Assembly (NCBI RefSeq): GCF_016806125.1
Contig: NZ_CP047166.1
Location: 2,852,001 to 2,916,000 of the forward strand
Direction: 5' to 3'
DNA: 64,000 nucleotides
Origin: Ponticoccus alexandrii
GTDB taxonomy: Bacteria; Pseudomonadota; Alphaproteobacteria; Rhodobacterales; Rhodobacteraceae
Shown: positions 8,752 through 17,045 of the stretch, in pieces
Layout of the letters: every line of letters begins with the position of its first letter
How positions within the stretch are numbered: the first letter of the stretch is position 1
Notes under the pieces: model-generated
The model's database searches: none
What the model saw: the letters and a program-made list of their open reading frames with translations, nothing else
Told to the model about the DNA's origin: nothing
Translations under genes and position numbers: made by a program

Positions 8752-9978
8752 ATGACGACCGCCATCAACCTCGACAGTGTGCCCAAGGTTCGCAACGCCG
8801 CGAAGAACAAACCAGACAAGGGCACGATTTGGTACTCGCATGACGGCGACAAATACCCGTGCCTCTACCTCGGCGTCGGCAAGCGCGCAGCATCGTGGTA
8901 TTTCAAAGGACGTTTAAACGGGCGATCACAGCAAAAGGCGCTCAAGGCGACCTTCCCCGAAACGACTGCCGCGCAGGCCTTCGAGAAGATTGCAACTCTG
9001 ACTGAGTATCACACAGGCGTCGCATCCTCAGACATCCGCACGGTGCGGGACGCTTGGGAGCATCACTGCACAACGCGACAGTCGGAAGGCAAAATGTCGG
9101 ACAGGCACAGAAATGACATGACGACGAAGCTCGACCGATGGGTGCCCGAGATCATGGACGCATCGCCAACGGACGTTTCAACGATCATGATCCAAAGCGC
9201 GGTGAACGCCATCGACACAGGGCGTGGGGACAATTCCGCTGCCACCAAGCGCCATGTTCGGGTGGCGTTGTCGTCAGCATTCAAACGCCTACCCGGCAAG
9301 AACCCGGTTGAGAACGTGACTGTCCCCGACGCAAATGAACAGCCACCGATTTGGTATGACCTATGCGACGACAACCGCGATCTCGAACGAGAAGACCTTT
9401 CGACCGTTTGGGGCGCGATATGGGAGAAACGGCAGCAGAATGTGATCATGGGAACGGCTTGGGTGGTCATGTTCTTCACAGGCATCCGCTCCGAAAACGT
9501 CTGCTCGCTTCGTTGGGAACGCGACGGCAGACACGGCTTCGTTGACCTGCAACGCCGTGAGCTTGTGTTCCCTAAATTGAAGTCAGGCATCCGCAACCAT
9601 GTCATTCCTATTGGGGCAAGCGTGGCCGAAGCGTTGCAGGCAATACGCCTGACGGACAGTGATTGGGTCTTCCCCGCTTCATCCGCAACAGGATACGTTG
9701 GGGGCGGGCATGGCCTTGATACCCTCAAAGCGAAGATCGGCGAAAAACGCGTCCCTGTCATTCGGGCGAAAGACACGCGGAAGTTTTTCCAAGAGGCGTG
9801 CAACGAGGCGCTGTTGGGCGATCACATCATGCACTACCTGCGTGGAGACAAGTCTTCCTCGGGCGACGGAAAAATGCTCTCGAAGTACACGACCCGCGTT
9901 GGCAAAAGTGCGCCTGACATGATCGAAACGGTATTCTTCGAACGCATTAAGGTAGAACCTGCTTTCGACATTGAATGA
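8752..9978 (+). CDS. int: Tyrosine recombinase (element integrase)
   Basis: This 408-residue integrase has a core with box I arginine in FFTGIRSENVCSLRW, the beta-turn lysine region KLKSGIRNHVIPI, a box II variant RAKDTRKFF (Lys in place of the usual His before xxR), MHYLRGD and the likely nucleophile Tyr in LSKYTTR near the C-terminus. The N-terminal part resembles the arm- and core-binding domains of P4-type integrases. The ATG at 8752 has GGAG seven bases upstream; an in-frame start at 8680 lacks one and would run through the CGTTTGAAAA repeats. It lies beside the left att repeat, as expected for the enzyme that inserts into tRNA-Thr. Confidence 0.9.
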   Translation: MTTAINLDSVPKVRNAAKNKPDKGTIWYSHDGDKYPCLYLGVGKRAASWYFKGRLNGRSQQKALKATFPETTAAQAFEKIATLTEYHTGVASSDIRTVRDAWEHHCTTRQSEGKMSDRHRNDMTTKLDRWVPEIMDASPTDVSTIMIQSAVNAIDTGRGDNSAATKRHVRVALSSAFKRLPGKNPVENVTVPDANEQPPIWYDLCDDNRDLEREDLSTVWGAIWEKRQQNVIMGTAWVVMFFTGIRSENVCSLRWERDGRHGFVDLQRRELVFPKLKSGIRNHVIPIGASVAEALQAIRLTDSDWVFPASSATGYVGGGHGLDTLKAKIGEKRVPVIRAKDTRKFFQEACNEALLGDHIMHYLRGDKSSSGDGKMLSKYTTRVGKSAPDMIETVFFERIKVEPAFDIE

Positions 9979-10164
9979 AATTTTGCCCTACACTACATTG
10001 GAGTTGCACTAAATGCTCGCCGTGAGGCGCGCGCCATGATGGCAGTGCACAGCATATCCAAGTACGCGGCGACGCGATGCGGCTTGGTTTTATGAAGCTC
10101 GTTCCGTCGCACAGCAACAGAGAGCGTCTGTCTGATTAAGGGCATGACGAAAGGATCTGTTGTT

Positions 10165-10416
10165 ATGGATTCAGCCAACCTATTGCGCACGCTCGAAAAG
10201 CGCATCGAACAACTCGAGCAGAAGACCCAACTCCCAAAACTCATGACACCCAAACAGGTGTGCGACTTCGTTGGCATTTCGGAGTCGAAATTCTACGAGT
10301 GGAAACGTGACGGCGATGTGCCGCCTGCGATCTATTGGAGTGAGCGCACTGTGCGGTACGACCGCGACGACGTGATCGCTTGGGCGCAAGAACACAAAGT
10401 AGGAGGGGCAGTTTGA
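10165..10416 (+). CDS. AlpA-like helix-turn-helix protein
   Basis: This 83-residue protein has a short N-terminal coiled-coil-like stretch (LRTLEKRIEQLEQK) followed by a MerR-type winged helix: MTPKQVCDFVGISESKFYEW, then the wing and VRYDRDDVIAWAQ. This is the AlpA/excisionase-like fold used by P4-type satellites to activate integrase or control excision. The ATG at 10165 has AAAGGA ten bases upstream; the earlier ATG at 10144 has its purine run too close. It lies between integrase and primase, the usual regulatory position. Confidence 0.75.
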   Translation: MDSANLLRTLEKRIEQLEQKTQLPKLMTPKQVCDFVGISESKFYEWKRDGDVPPAIYWSERTVRYDRDDVIAWAQEHKVGGAV

Positions 10417-10504
10417 GCCTGCCCCTCACTGATTGCGTTTCGGGTTCGGAAAGCGTTGTGCGCTATAACTGATTTATAGACGCGGACGCAGCGACACGCG
10501 ACCA

Positions 10505-12937
10505 GTGAAGCAGGTCCATCCTGATATTGGCATGGACAACAAATCAGCATTGAAAGAGTTGGTTGGCTACGGCGGCCCCGACTATTGGCTCTATCGCGGA
10601 ACGAATGGCTATTCGATGCGCGAGGGCACGATCACGGATGAGATGATCGACGCGCATTTGTCAGGCGACACACCTCTTGGCATGAACATTGCGAGCACGG
10701 AACGGAAAAGCCGTTTCCTCATCTTCGACATTGATGACCACGACGGCAAGTTGGACCCTGCAATCGTCGGTTCGCGGTCGGGCGCAATCGCGGGCGCGCT
10801 TAGGGCGCACAAAATTCCGTTCTTCGCTGTCCGCTCAGGCGGTGGTCGCGGTGTTCATCTGTGGGTCGTCTTCGAACGCGAATTCTCATCCGATCAGATC
10901 ATCAATTCGGGAAAGAAGGTTCTCGAGACGGCGACGACGATCCTGCAAACGGTGTGGCCGAATGAGGCATTCACGGTCGGCACAAAGGGTTTGTTTGCGG
11001 ACAACGACACCCATCAGATCGAAATCTTCCCAAAGGGGCAGAAAGACCATTACAACGTCGCGCTGCCGCTCTCTCGCAAGTCGCGCGCACTGCGGGTCGA
11101 TGGCGTGGACGAAAACGGCTTTGCTCACTTGGTCGATGGCGACGAACTCAAGATCGAGTTTGCGAGGCAGCAAAAATCAGGCCCGAAGGCGAAGGAAGCA
11201 AGCATCGACTACGATGCCGCCTTCGACGCCTTCATCTCGCGCTATGACGTAGAGACATACGATCAATGGGGCGCAGCTGCCTTGTGCCTGATCGCTGCAT
11301 TCGAACGCAAAGACGGCCCGCGCTCTGATTGGGCGCGTGAACGGTGGACGGCATGGTCGAAGACTGCCGACGCCTATAAGCATGGAGACGAGCAGAAGTG
11401 GTTTAACACGGGCACGTCGCAATTTTCGCCCATCACGTTTTGGCTGTACGCCAAGGAGAGCGGCTACACAGGCGGCACACCCTACAACAAGACGGAATCG
11501 CGCAAGCTCACCGCCCTTTCGTTCCTCGACGACGTGCGCTTGCTTCGTGACGACGTGGGCGTGGGTTACGCGCAGATTGGCGACCGCAACTTTATGCCCA
11601 TCCGCTCGACCGCGTTCAAACACCACGTCACGCTCGGTCTGTTCAATGACAAGGGGCTGACGCCTGACGACACGACGTTGAACTCGGTGGTCAACTACGC
11701 AGACGCGCTTGCATCACAGACCGACAGAGAGGCGGTTTGGCTGCGGTTTGCCCAAGCTGGTGCATCTCGGTACGTGTTCCTCGCAGATGACCTTTGTCAG
11801 GTCGTTGAGATCGACGCTGCGGGATGGCGCGTGGTCGATGATCCGCCCGTGGTGTTCCGTCGCGGTGATTGTCTGCCCATGCCTGCCCCCCAAAAGGGCG
11901 AGCTATCGGAATTCTGTGACTTCCTGAACGTGGGCGACGACGAAATACCGTTCCTTCTCGCTTGGATGGTCACGGCGATGTATTTCCCTGGACAAGCCTG
12001 CCCTATCGCACTTCTCGACGGCCCTGCGGGGTCGGGCAAGTCTTCGGCGTTGCGGACGATCATCGAAACGATTGATCCTAAGGTCGGCGCGCAGGCAGGC
12101 GAACCAAAGAGCGAGGATGATCTGTTCGCTGCCGCATACAACGCGGGCACGGTATCGGGCGACAACTTTTCGTCCATTGCGAAAATCAGTGATCCGTTGT
12201 GTCGCCTGTCAACAGGCGGCGGCATTCGGAAGCGCAAGCTGTATACCGACTTCGAAAGCGTCTCCATGTCGGCCAAACGCCCCATCATCATCGCGGGCAT
12301 TGATCCGACGTTCTACGCGGCCGACTTGTCCGAGCGCATTGTGCGGATCAGGCTGCATCGCCCTGACGAATATCTCAACGATATGCAGTTCGAGAGCATG
12401 TTGAAGGAGAAGCGCGCAAGGTTCACGGGCGCGCTGCTTGACCTCGTTGTGCTGTGTATCAATGAGGCGGATCAGATCGAGTACAGCGGGTCACGCTTTG
12501 CGACTTTCTGCCGTGTGGGCGAAGTGATCGCGCGCCACTTGGGGCGACCCGATGGTTGGTTCGTCGAACGCATGGCTGAAAAAAGCGCGGAAGAAATGGC
12601 TGACCTCGAACACTCGGACAGCGTTTTCGAATTCCTTACGCGGCAGATTGCATCCTCGGGTGTCGGTGATCGGCGGTGGGAGGCGAACTCGAAACAGCTT
12701 TGGGAGTCGATGCAGGAGCAAATCGAAGTCGGACACTTGAAGGTCGCCCGCGATGATGTGCCCCGCTCGCCCAAGGGCATGGGTAGCCGCGTAGAGCGCG
12801 CAATTCCAATGCTCAAGCAGCACGGTGTTCGGGTCGAGCGAGGCCCTCGCAGGACATTCATCTTCGAATGGGATGACACGTCCCAAGCGGCGATTGATGC
12901 TGTGATTGAAATGGCAAGTCAGAAGTCGGCATTCTGA
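10505..12937 (+). CDS. PrimPol-type primase fused to SF3-like helicase
   Basis: This 810-residue replication protein has an N-terminal archaeo-eukaryotic primase-like domain with the metal-binding FDIDDHD (residues 74-80), SGGGRGVHLW (111-120) and EIFPKG (about 173-178). A PriCT-2-like helical segment follows around residues 235-310. The C-terminal ATPase has Walker A GPAGSGKSS near residue 507 and downstream strands (PIIIAGIDPT) like phage/plasmid SF3 or P4-alpha helicases. Such proteins both prime and unwind at the origin of small autonomous elements. GTG 10505 and ATG 10532 are both possible starts and neither has a clear ribosome binding site. It is followed by the inverted-repeat region proposed as origin. 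Confidence 0.82.
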   Translation: MKQVHPDIGMDNKSALKELVGYGGPDYWLYRGTNGYSMREGTITDEMIDAHLSGDTPLGMNIASTERKSRFLIFDIDDHDGKLDPAIVGSRSGAIAGALRAHKIPFFAVRSGGGRGVHLWVVFEREFSSDQIINSGKKVLETATTILQTVWPNEAFTVGTKGLFADNDTHQIEIFPKGQKDHYNVALPLSRKSRALRVDGVDENGFAHLVDGDELKIEFARQQKSGPKAKEASIDYDAAFDAFISRYDVETYDQWGAAALCLIAAFERKDGPRSDWARERWTAWSKTADAYKHGDEQKWFNTGTSQFSPITFWLYAKESGYTGGTPYNKTESRKLTALSFLDDVRLLRDDVGVGYAQIGDRNFMPIRSTAFKHHVTLGLFNDKGLTPDDTTLNSVVNYADALASQTDREAVWLRFAQAGASRYVFLADDLCQVVEIDAAGWRVVDDPPVVFRRGDCLPMPAPQKGELSEFCDFLNVGDDEIPFLLAWMVTAMYFPGQACPIALLDGPAGSGKSSALRTIIETIDPKVGAQAGEPKSEDDLFAAAYNAGTVSGDNFSSIAKISDPLCRLSTGGGIRKRKLYTDFESVSMSAKRPIIIAGIDPTFYAADLSERIVRIRLHRPDEYLNDMQFESMLKEKRARFTGALLDLVVLCINEADQIEYSGSRFATFCRVGEVIARHLGRPDGWFVERMAEKSAEEMADLEHSDSVFEFLTRQIASSGVGDRRWEANSKQLWESMQEQIEVGHLKVARDDVPRSPKGMGSRVERAIPMLKQHGVRVERGPRRTFIFEWDDTSQAAIDAVIEMASQKSAF

Positions 12938-13000
12938 GTTTGTTCGACTTGGTATTGATGGGCGGGGTGCGAGTGCGTGCTTCGCCCATTTTTCGGTGTG

Positions 13001-13144
13001 CTGCACGGTTGCACGGTCGCGCGGTCGGTTTTCAAACTCTGTAACGCCATTGGTTGGTTGTTTGTATGACGGGGGTGGACACAACCAACCAACTAAAAAT
13101 TCCATTAGTTTCGAAAATCACGGTTCAACCGTGCAACCGTGCAG
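13001..13144. repeat. Nested inverted repeats, candidate replication origin
   Basis: CTGCACGGTTGCACGG at 13001-13016 is matched perfectly by its reverse complement at 13129-13144. Inside this pair, TTGGTTGGTTGT at 13050-13061 faces ACAACCAACCAA at 13081-13092 with a 19-base loop. Within each outer arm the unit GCACGGTT/AACCGTGC is itself repeated, so the arms look like iterons. The position directly downstream of a PrimPol-helicase gene fits a replication origin or incompatibility region of a P4-like element. A structured RNA or termination region is the alternative. Confidence 0.5.
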
Positions 13145-13222
13145 AGGCGGCAAACCCCTCGCGATTTGGCAGGTGGCCTCCTCCCGCTATCTCCACCTGC
13201 TTGTTGTGAGCAAGTCGCAACT

Positions 13223-13325
13223 ACGGCCTGAAACCCCGACCTACTGACAATCAATCATCCACCGAGGCGGACAAAACCACTGCTTCGCCAAGCGGTTGCT
13301 TGCTTCGCCTTATGCTTTTCAAACG
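13223..13325. repeat. Decayed internal attachment site with arm motif
   Basis: CGGCCTGAAACCCCGACCTACTGA (13224-13247) is a degraded version of the T-arm and variable region of the att repeat, sharing the decamer GACCTACTGA exactly. Roughly 70 bases to the right, CCTTATGC and TTTTCAAACG (13316-13325) match the CCTTATCG and TTTCAAACG seen at the same relative place inside the left end. The arrangement looks like a second, mutated left end inside the element. Confidence 0.45.
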
Positions 13326-13568
13326 TGCTATCAAACGGCCCGTAAAAAAGACCTCAAAACCCGTCACCAAGGCTGACATATATTCAGCATCGCCGCGAAT
13401 TGCGCCACCTGCTTTCGTCCCACCTCCACCTCATTCCCCGGAACAACGCCCCAACAGCGGGTGATAAGCAATTCGTGCTGGGTCTGCGCGCATCGGGAAT
13501 GACCTAGCAACGGCTCTCCCGACTGCCGCGATGGACCCGGTGCGCGCCTCAAAACAAAGGACATGACA

Positions 13569-13835
13569 ATGACCATTACCGCGACCATCGACGAGCACGA
13601 AGCCGTCACACTCACCTACACCCGTATGAACACCACGTCGAACCTCGGCGTGCCCGATGCTGCCGCGTTCGCTGACGACCTCAAATCGACGCTCGAATCC
13701 GAACAGGGCAACATCTACCGCGACGGCTACAACGTGCTTGTGCAGCCCGAAGGCGTGACCGTCGAAGTGCATCCCCATTCGTTCCCGATCCCGTGGCAGC
13801 ACATCGCCTCCGTGGTCGATCAACTTCGAGTTTGA
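13569..13835 (+). CDS. Small protein of unknown function
   Basis: This protein of about 88 residues has a regular composition (TITATIDEHEAVTLTYTR, ending IASVVDQLRV), predicted mostly as strands followed by a helix, with no cysteines and no signal or membrane segment. AAAGG lies eight bases before the ATG at 13569; another ATG at 13563 is too close to it. I do not recognise the family. It starts the right-hand part of the element and is not obviously in an operon with the genes that follow, since a minus-strand gene intervenes. Confidence 0.55.
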   Translation: MTITATIDEHEAVTLTYTRMNTTSNLGVPDAAAFADDLKSTLESEQGNIYRDGYNVLVQPEGVTVEVHPHSFPIPWQHIASVVDQLRV

Positions 13836-13915
13836 TCAGGAGGTTATTTTGTGACCATCTACGCGGACGATCCCGTTACAACGTCAACTCGGCCTCAATC
13901 GGCACAACAGCAGGT

Positions 13916-14200
13916 TCAATCTCGCGGATCATACCTGCGCCATTGGTCGCGTCTGACCTCCATTTCCTCTCGCTCGATACCATCTCGATATCCCTGTTCA
14001 TAGGCGTCTATCAGGATGTCGTAGACTTGCCCATTTTTCGTGTCTGGGTAAGCCGCTCGCATTGATACATTCTCGATGTGTTTTGGACTCTTCCCCTTGC
14101 CGGCGCGGGCATCGTTGAAACCTTGCTGATAGTAATCACCAGCAGCTTTGCGAGCAGCGATCTTTCCAAGTCCGGAAGTTATGTCCCAAATTGAGGCCAT
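13916..14200 (-). CDS. Small basic/acidic protein of unknown function
   Basis: This 94-residue protein (starts MASIWDITSGLGKIAARK) contains two copies of a short aromatic motif, YYQQGFNDARAG and YEQGYRDGIE. The pattern YxxGFxD/GYRDG is found in several small phage and plasmid proteins of unknown role. GAGGAG lies eight bases upstream of the ATG, which is good start evidence. It is transcribed against the surrounding genes, divergent from the packaging-like block, which is a typical place for an element regulator, but there is no recognisable DNA-binding motif. Confidence 0.6.
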   Translation of the reverse strand: MASIWDITSGLGKIAARKAAGDYYQQGFNDARAGKGKSPKHIENVSMRAAYPDTKNGQVYDILIDAYEQGYRDGIEREEMEVRRDQWRRYDPRD

Positions 14201-14409
14201 GCAAATTTCTCCTCTCAGTCGTCGATCCTAGACGAAGCTTTTTCTCCTCGCCAAGTGATTGCCAAGCCAGTGTATGGGCATCTTTCCCACACGTTCACAG
14301 TACCTCAAAAAACCCGGTGTGCTACCTGCTTCTCCGGTCGGGGCAGCGAGGGTCGCTTGATACATTGTGCACATGACGGATCGGCGGTCCTTTCATGTCC
14401 TAATCAGCG

Positions 14410-14441
14410 AAACGGACATGGGCTTACGCCTGTGTCCGTTT
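14410..14441 (+). terminator. Hairpin before the packaging-like block
   Basis: AAACGGACA (14410-14418) pairs with TGTCCGTTT (14433-14441), with an inner GGC/GCC pairing around a TTAC loop, followed by TGTTT. It stands 26 bases before the ATG at 14467 in the 266-base intergenic region 14201-14466, which otherwise shows nothing I can name. It could terminate leftward-module transcription or act as a leader structure for the downstream operon. Confidence 0.5.
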
Positions 14442-14466
14442 TGTTTAGGAACGAAAGGATCAAGAA

Positions 14467-15054
14467 ATGGCCGACGATACATCCGCCGCCCTCAAAGCCC
14501 TCATTCAGCAGGTTTCTGCGCTCACCGAGACCGTAGGTGCGCAGCAAAAGAAACTCGACGGGCTGCGCGACTTCAATACGCGCATCTTGGACGAGAAGAA
14601 GGATATGCAACGCCGCCTCGAACAGCAGACCGAGACGGACAAGCAACTGGCCGACATGGGCTATGAGCGTGCCTCTGACGGCAACTACTACCCCAAAGGG
14701 ACCAAGCCCGCCCACACCCTGACACGGGCCGAGGCCCGCGACCCCGCAAAGTATCGTGCAGCGAAGGAAGCGGCGGCAAAGATCGGTGCGACGTTGGAAA
14801 TCGTCGATCCCGACAAACCCGACGACACCCACCGTCGCGGACGGGGCAATGTCGCCACGACAACGACCACGATCATCAAGGACGAGGATCAGCGGGTCGC
14901 CTACATGCGGCGCGATGTGATGGGGTCGGACCCGCGTCAGTATCAGCGCCTGCGCGCCGAAGGCATGAGGGTCAAATCCTGGGACCAGCCCGACGACCTG
15001 CCGCAGCACATGCAAACCAAGCTCGCACTCATGGAGAAATCCCATGACGCCTGA
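14467..15054 (+). CDS. Coiled-coil protein, first gene of packaging-like block
   Basis: This 195-residue protein has an N-terminal coiled coil of about 60 residues (ALIQQVSALTETVGAQQKKL onward) and a charged, flexible C-terminal half with a threonine run (ATTTTTIIK). AAAGGA precedes the ATG. It overlaps the next gene by eleven bases and opens the plus-strand set that leads to terS and terL. The shape would suit a scaffold, a structural accessory or a packaging regulator, but I do not recognise the family and no enzymatic motif is visible. Confidence 0.6.
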   Translation: MADDTSAALKALIQQVSALTETVGAQQKKLDGLRDFNTRILDEKKDMQRRLEQQTETDKQLADMGYERASDGNYYPKGTKPAHTLTRAEARDPAKYRAAKEAAAKIGATLEIVDPDKPDDTHRRGRGNVATTTTTIIKDEDQRVAYMRRDVMGSDPRQYQRLRAEGMRVKSWDQPDDLPQHMQTKLALMEKSHDA

Positions 15055-15433
15055 GGATCGTGCAACCTTGGAATGGGCCTATCGCGTCGTCCTCGGCTTT
15101 TCTGCCGAAGACGAGGTGTTCGTGCTGCGCGACCTGACTGTGGTCACACCGCACGACCATGCTCAACTCAACCCGTCAGACAGCGCGCAGGACGCGCTGA
15201 TCGTCGCCTTGGCACAGGTGATGAAGCTCCGTCTGACTGGCGTTCAGGCTGGCAAGCTGCGCTGCGATCTCGTCGCGGCGGGCATGAGGGAAGAGGCGGC
15301 AAATCGCGTTCATGATCATTTGGTCGATGTCTCCGTTGGGGAATGGACCCGCCTGAAAGAGCGGATCAATTGGTATCGCAACGATACGTGCCTGCCCATC
15401 ACCGCCTCAACCGCGTGTTCGGGAGTATCCTGA
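15044..15433 (+). CDS. Small protein of unknown function
   Basis: This 129-residue mostly helical protein (MTPEDRATLEWAYRVVLGFS, ending ITASTACSGVS) starts inside the end of the previous gene and stops one base before the terS start, so it is translationally linked to both. It has no cysteine pairs, membrane segments or nucleotide motifs. Position between the coiled-coil protein and terS suggests a role in the same packaging-like process. The family is not recognised. Confidence 0.58.
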   Translation: MTPEDRATLEWAYRVVLGFSAEDEVFVLRDLTVVTPHDHAQLNPSDSAQDALIVALAQVMKLRLTGVQAGKLRCDLVAAGMREEAANRVHDHLVDVSVGEWTRLKERINWYRNDTCLPITASTACSGVS

Positions 15434-15434
15434 T

Positions 15435-16022
15435 ATGGCCGGGAACAAAGGCAGTGGACGCCCAAGCACGATCAACACGCACCCCGAGAAGAAGACGATC
15501 ATCAAGCAGATCGTCCTCGGGGAACACGGTCTGCCCGGTGGCATGTCCAAGGCGCAGGTCGCGAAGCGTGTCGGGATGCACCCAGATTCCGTCTCGCGGT
15601 ATCGGAAGGAACACATCACCGAAGAGATGGAGCGCGCGATCTTGGCCGAGGCGCGCATCGAACCATTGGACGAGGCGACGCGGGTTCTAAACGACGAACG
15701 GATGGACGTTGCGGGGACCTATGAAAGCCTCGCTCGCCGAGTGGAAAAACTGATCACCAAGGCCGAGGAAAACGAGGATGACGCCTTCGCGTTGGCCGCG
15801 ATGGACGGCCTGCGAAAAGTGCTTCGCGACATTGCCACCATGCACGGCAAGATGGCGACCAATCTTTCGGTCTCGGTCACGCTTGCGGAATCGCCCGAGT
15901 GGGTGACGATGAAAAGCATCCTCCGCGCCGTCTGTGACGAGGTGCCCGAGGCTCAGCCCGTGCTTCTCAAGCACATGCGCCATCACGTTCTCAGCGTCAC
16001 GAAAGAGGAGCAGGTGCTATGA
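15435..16022 (+). CDS. terS: Terminase small subunit-like DNA-binding protein
   Basis: This 195-residue protein has a basic N-terminus, a helix-turn-helix (SKAQVAKRVGMHPDSVSRYRK, residues about 38-58) and a long helical central part, ending in a helical tail. This matches small terminase subunits, which recognise the packaging site and form a ring that feeds the large subunit. GGGAG lies upstream of the ATG. It overlaps the following small gene and is one gene away from the large-subunit ATPase. The HTH alone could be another regulator, but gene order supports terS. Confidence 0.7.
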   Translation: MAGNKGSGRPSTINTHPEKKTIIKQIVLGEHGLPGGMSKAQVAKRVGMHPDSVSRYRKEHITEEMERAILAEARIEPLDEATRVLNDERMDVAGTYESLARRVEKLITKAEENEDDAFALAAMDGLRKVLRDIATMHGKMATNLSVSVTLAESPEWVTMKSILRAVCDEVPEAQPVLLKHMRHHVLSVTKEEQVL

Positions 16023-16273
16023 CCCACCGCGATTTCGAGGGCTGGGAGGAATACTGCCGCCGCCGTGCCGCCGCCAAGGAAGCCGGGTCGCCTGATTGGG
16101 CGCGCCTGCCGCAAAGCCGCGATGTGATGCTTGCGGAAGGTGGCAAGCTCTACTTCACGGGCATCCCCTGCAAGAACGGGCATATCTCGCCGCGCGATGG
16201 CAACCGAAACTGCACCCAGTGCAGCGTTGCCAATATGCGCGCCTACTACGAGCGACAGAAGAATGCCGTTTGA
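16019..16273 (+). CDS. Small zinc-finger protein
   Basis: This 84-residue protein carries PCKNGHISPRDGNRNCTQC, a C-x2-GH...C-x2-C knuckle like the zinc-binding N-part of phage HNH proteins, but the HNH catalytic helix is absent because the protein ends soon after. It is coupled by ATGA to terS and overlaps the terL ATPase start by eleven bases. HNH proteins often lie beside terminases and assist cleavage at the packaging site; here only the finger remains, so it may be a reduced partner for DNA binding or a docking factor. Confidence 0.62.
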   Translation: MTHRDFEGWEEYCRRRAAAKEAGSPDWARLPQSRDVMLAEGGKLYFTGIPCKNGHISPRDGNRNCTQCSVANMRAYYERQKNAV

Positions 16274-17045
16274 CGCCCTCCATGACTGGTGCGTGGGCCT
16301 CGAACGTGACCTCGATCCCGTCGCGCGACTGAGCCATTGGATCGGCCATGCGCCTGATCCGTGGCAGGTCGAGGCGTTCACCACGCAGGCGTCCGAGATC
16401 GCCCTGCGTGTGGGCCGTCAGGCGGGCAAAACGTCCGTGTTGGCCGCGCGTGCTGTTGAGGAATTGCACGTCCCCGACAGCCTGACCATCTGCGTTGCGC
16501 CTGCGGAGCGGCAAGCGAAGATCATCGCCCGCGAGATCGGGCAGCAGCTCCGCCGCACGGATTTGGTGATCACGCGGTCGACTCTGACTGAACTCGAAAT
16601 GTCGAACGGGGCGCGCGCCGTCGCGCTGCCGTCCACGTCGGACACGATCCGAGGCTATCCGTCGGTGGCGCTGCTGATCATCGACGAGTGCGCATTTCTC
16701 CAAGGTGAGAACGGCGGCGAAGACCTGATCTCGGGCGTCCTGCCGATGCTTACGAAAGATGGGCAGGTGTTTTTCAGCAGCACGCCCGCAGGCAAAAACA
16801 ACTACTTCGCGCGGTTGTTTCTGGACGCCAAACACGGCGACGGCATCCACCGCATTGTCGTGCGCGGCACGGACATTCCGAGGCTGGCCGAGAAGGTCGA
16901 ACGGATGCGCCGCACGCTGTCCGCGACGAAGTTCCGCCAAGAAATCGAAGTCGAAATGCTGGCCGATGGTCAGGCGTATTTCGACCTTTCCATCATCGAA
17001 CAAGCGACAAGCACAACGGAGGTTGCGATATGTCCGAAGCTCTGA
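16263..17045 (+). CDS. Terminase large subunit, ATPase half
   Basis: This 260-residue protein matches only the N-terminal motor of TerL: Walker A VGRQAGKTS (G51-S58), Walker B ALLIIDECAF (D141, E142) and the coupling motif FFSSTPAG. Normal TerL proteins continue into an RNase H-like nuclease, but this frame stops with TGA at 17043-17045, right at the linker. The nuclease is encoded by the next frame. The ATG at 16263 lies within the end of the zinc-finger gene; an upstream frame start at 16131 is a shadow of that gene. It should drive DNA translocation during packaging. Confidence 0.82.
   Translation: MPFDALHDWCVGLERDLDPVARLSHWIGHAPDPWQVEAFTTQASEIALRVGRQAGKTSVLAARAVEELHVPDSLTICVAPAERQAKIIAREIGQQLRRTDLVITRSTLTELEMSNGARAVALPSTSDTIRGYPSVALLIIDECAFLQGENGGEDLISGVLPMLTKDGQVFFSSTPAGKNNYFARLFLDAKHGDGIHRIVVRGTDIPRLAEKVERMRRTLSATKFRQEIEVEMLADGQAYFDLSIIEQATSTTEVAICPKL

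Larger units (their letters stand above)
12938..13568. other. Non-coding region with candidate origin and decayed att site
   Basis: About 630 bases after the primase-helicase contain no supported gene. The left part (13001-13144) is dominated by nested inverted repeats and the right part (13223-13325) resembles a decayed copy of the element's left attachment end. From 13350 to 13568 only short, unsupported frames are seen before the next small gene. Confidence 0.6.

Noticed and set aside
16980-17045. Programmed -1 frameshift joining the two terL halves
   Set aside because: No slippery heptamer or downstream structure was seen, whereas a strong separate ribosome binding site is present. It cannot be fully excluded.
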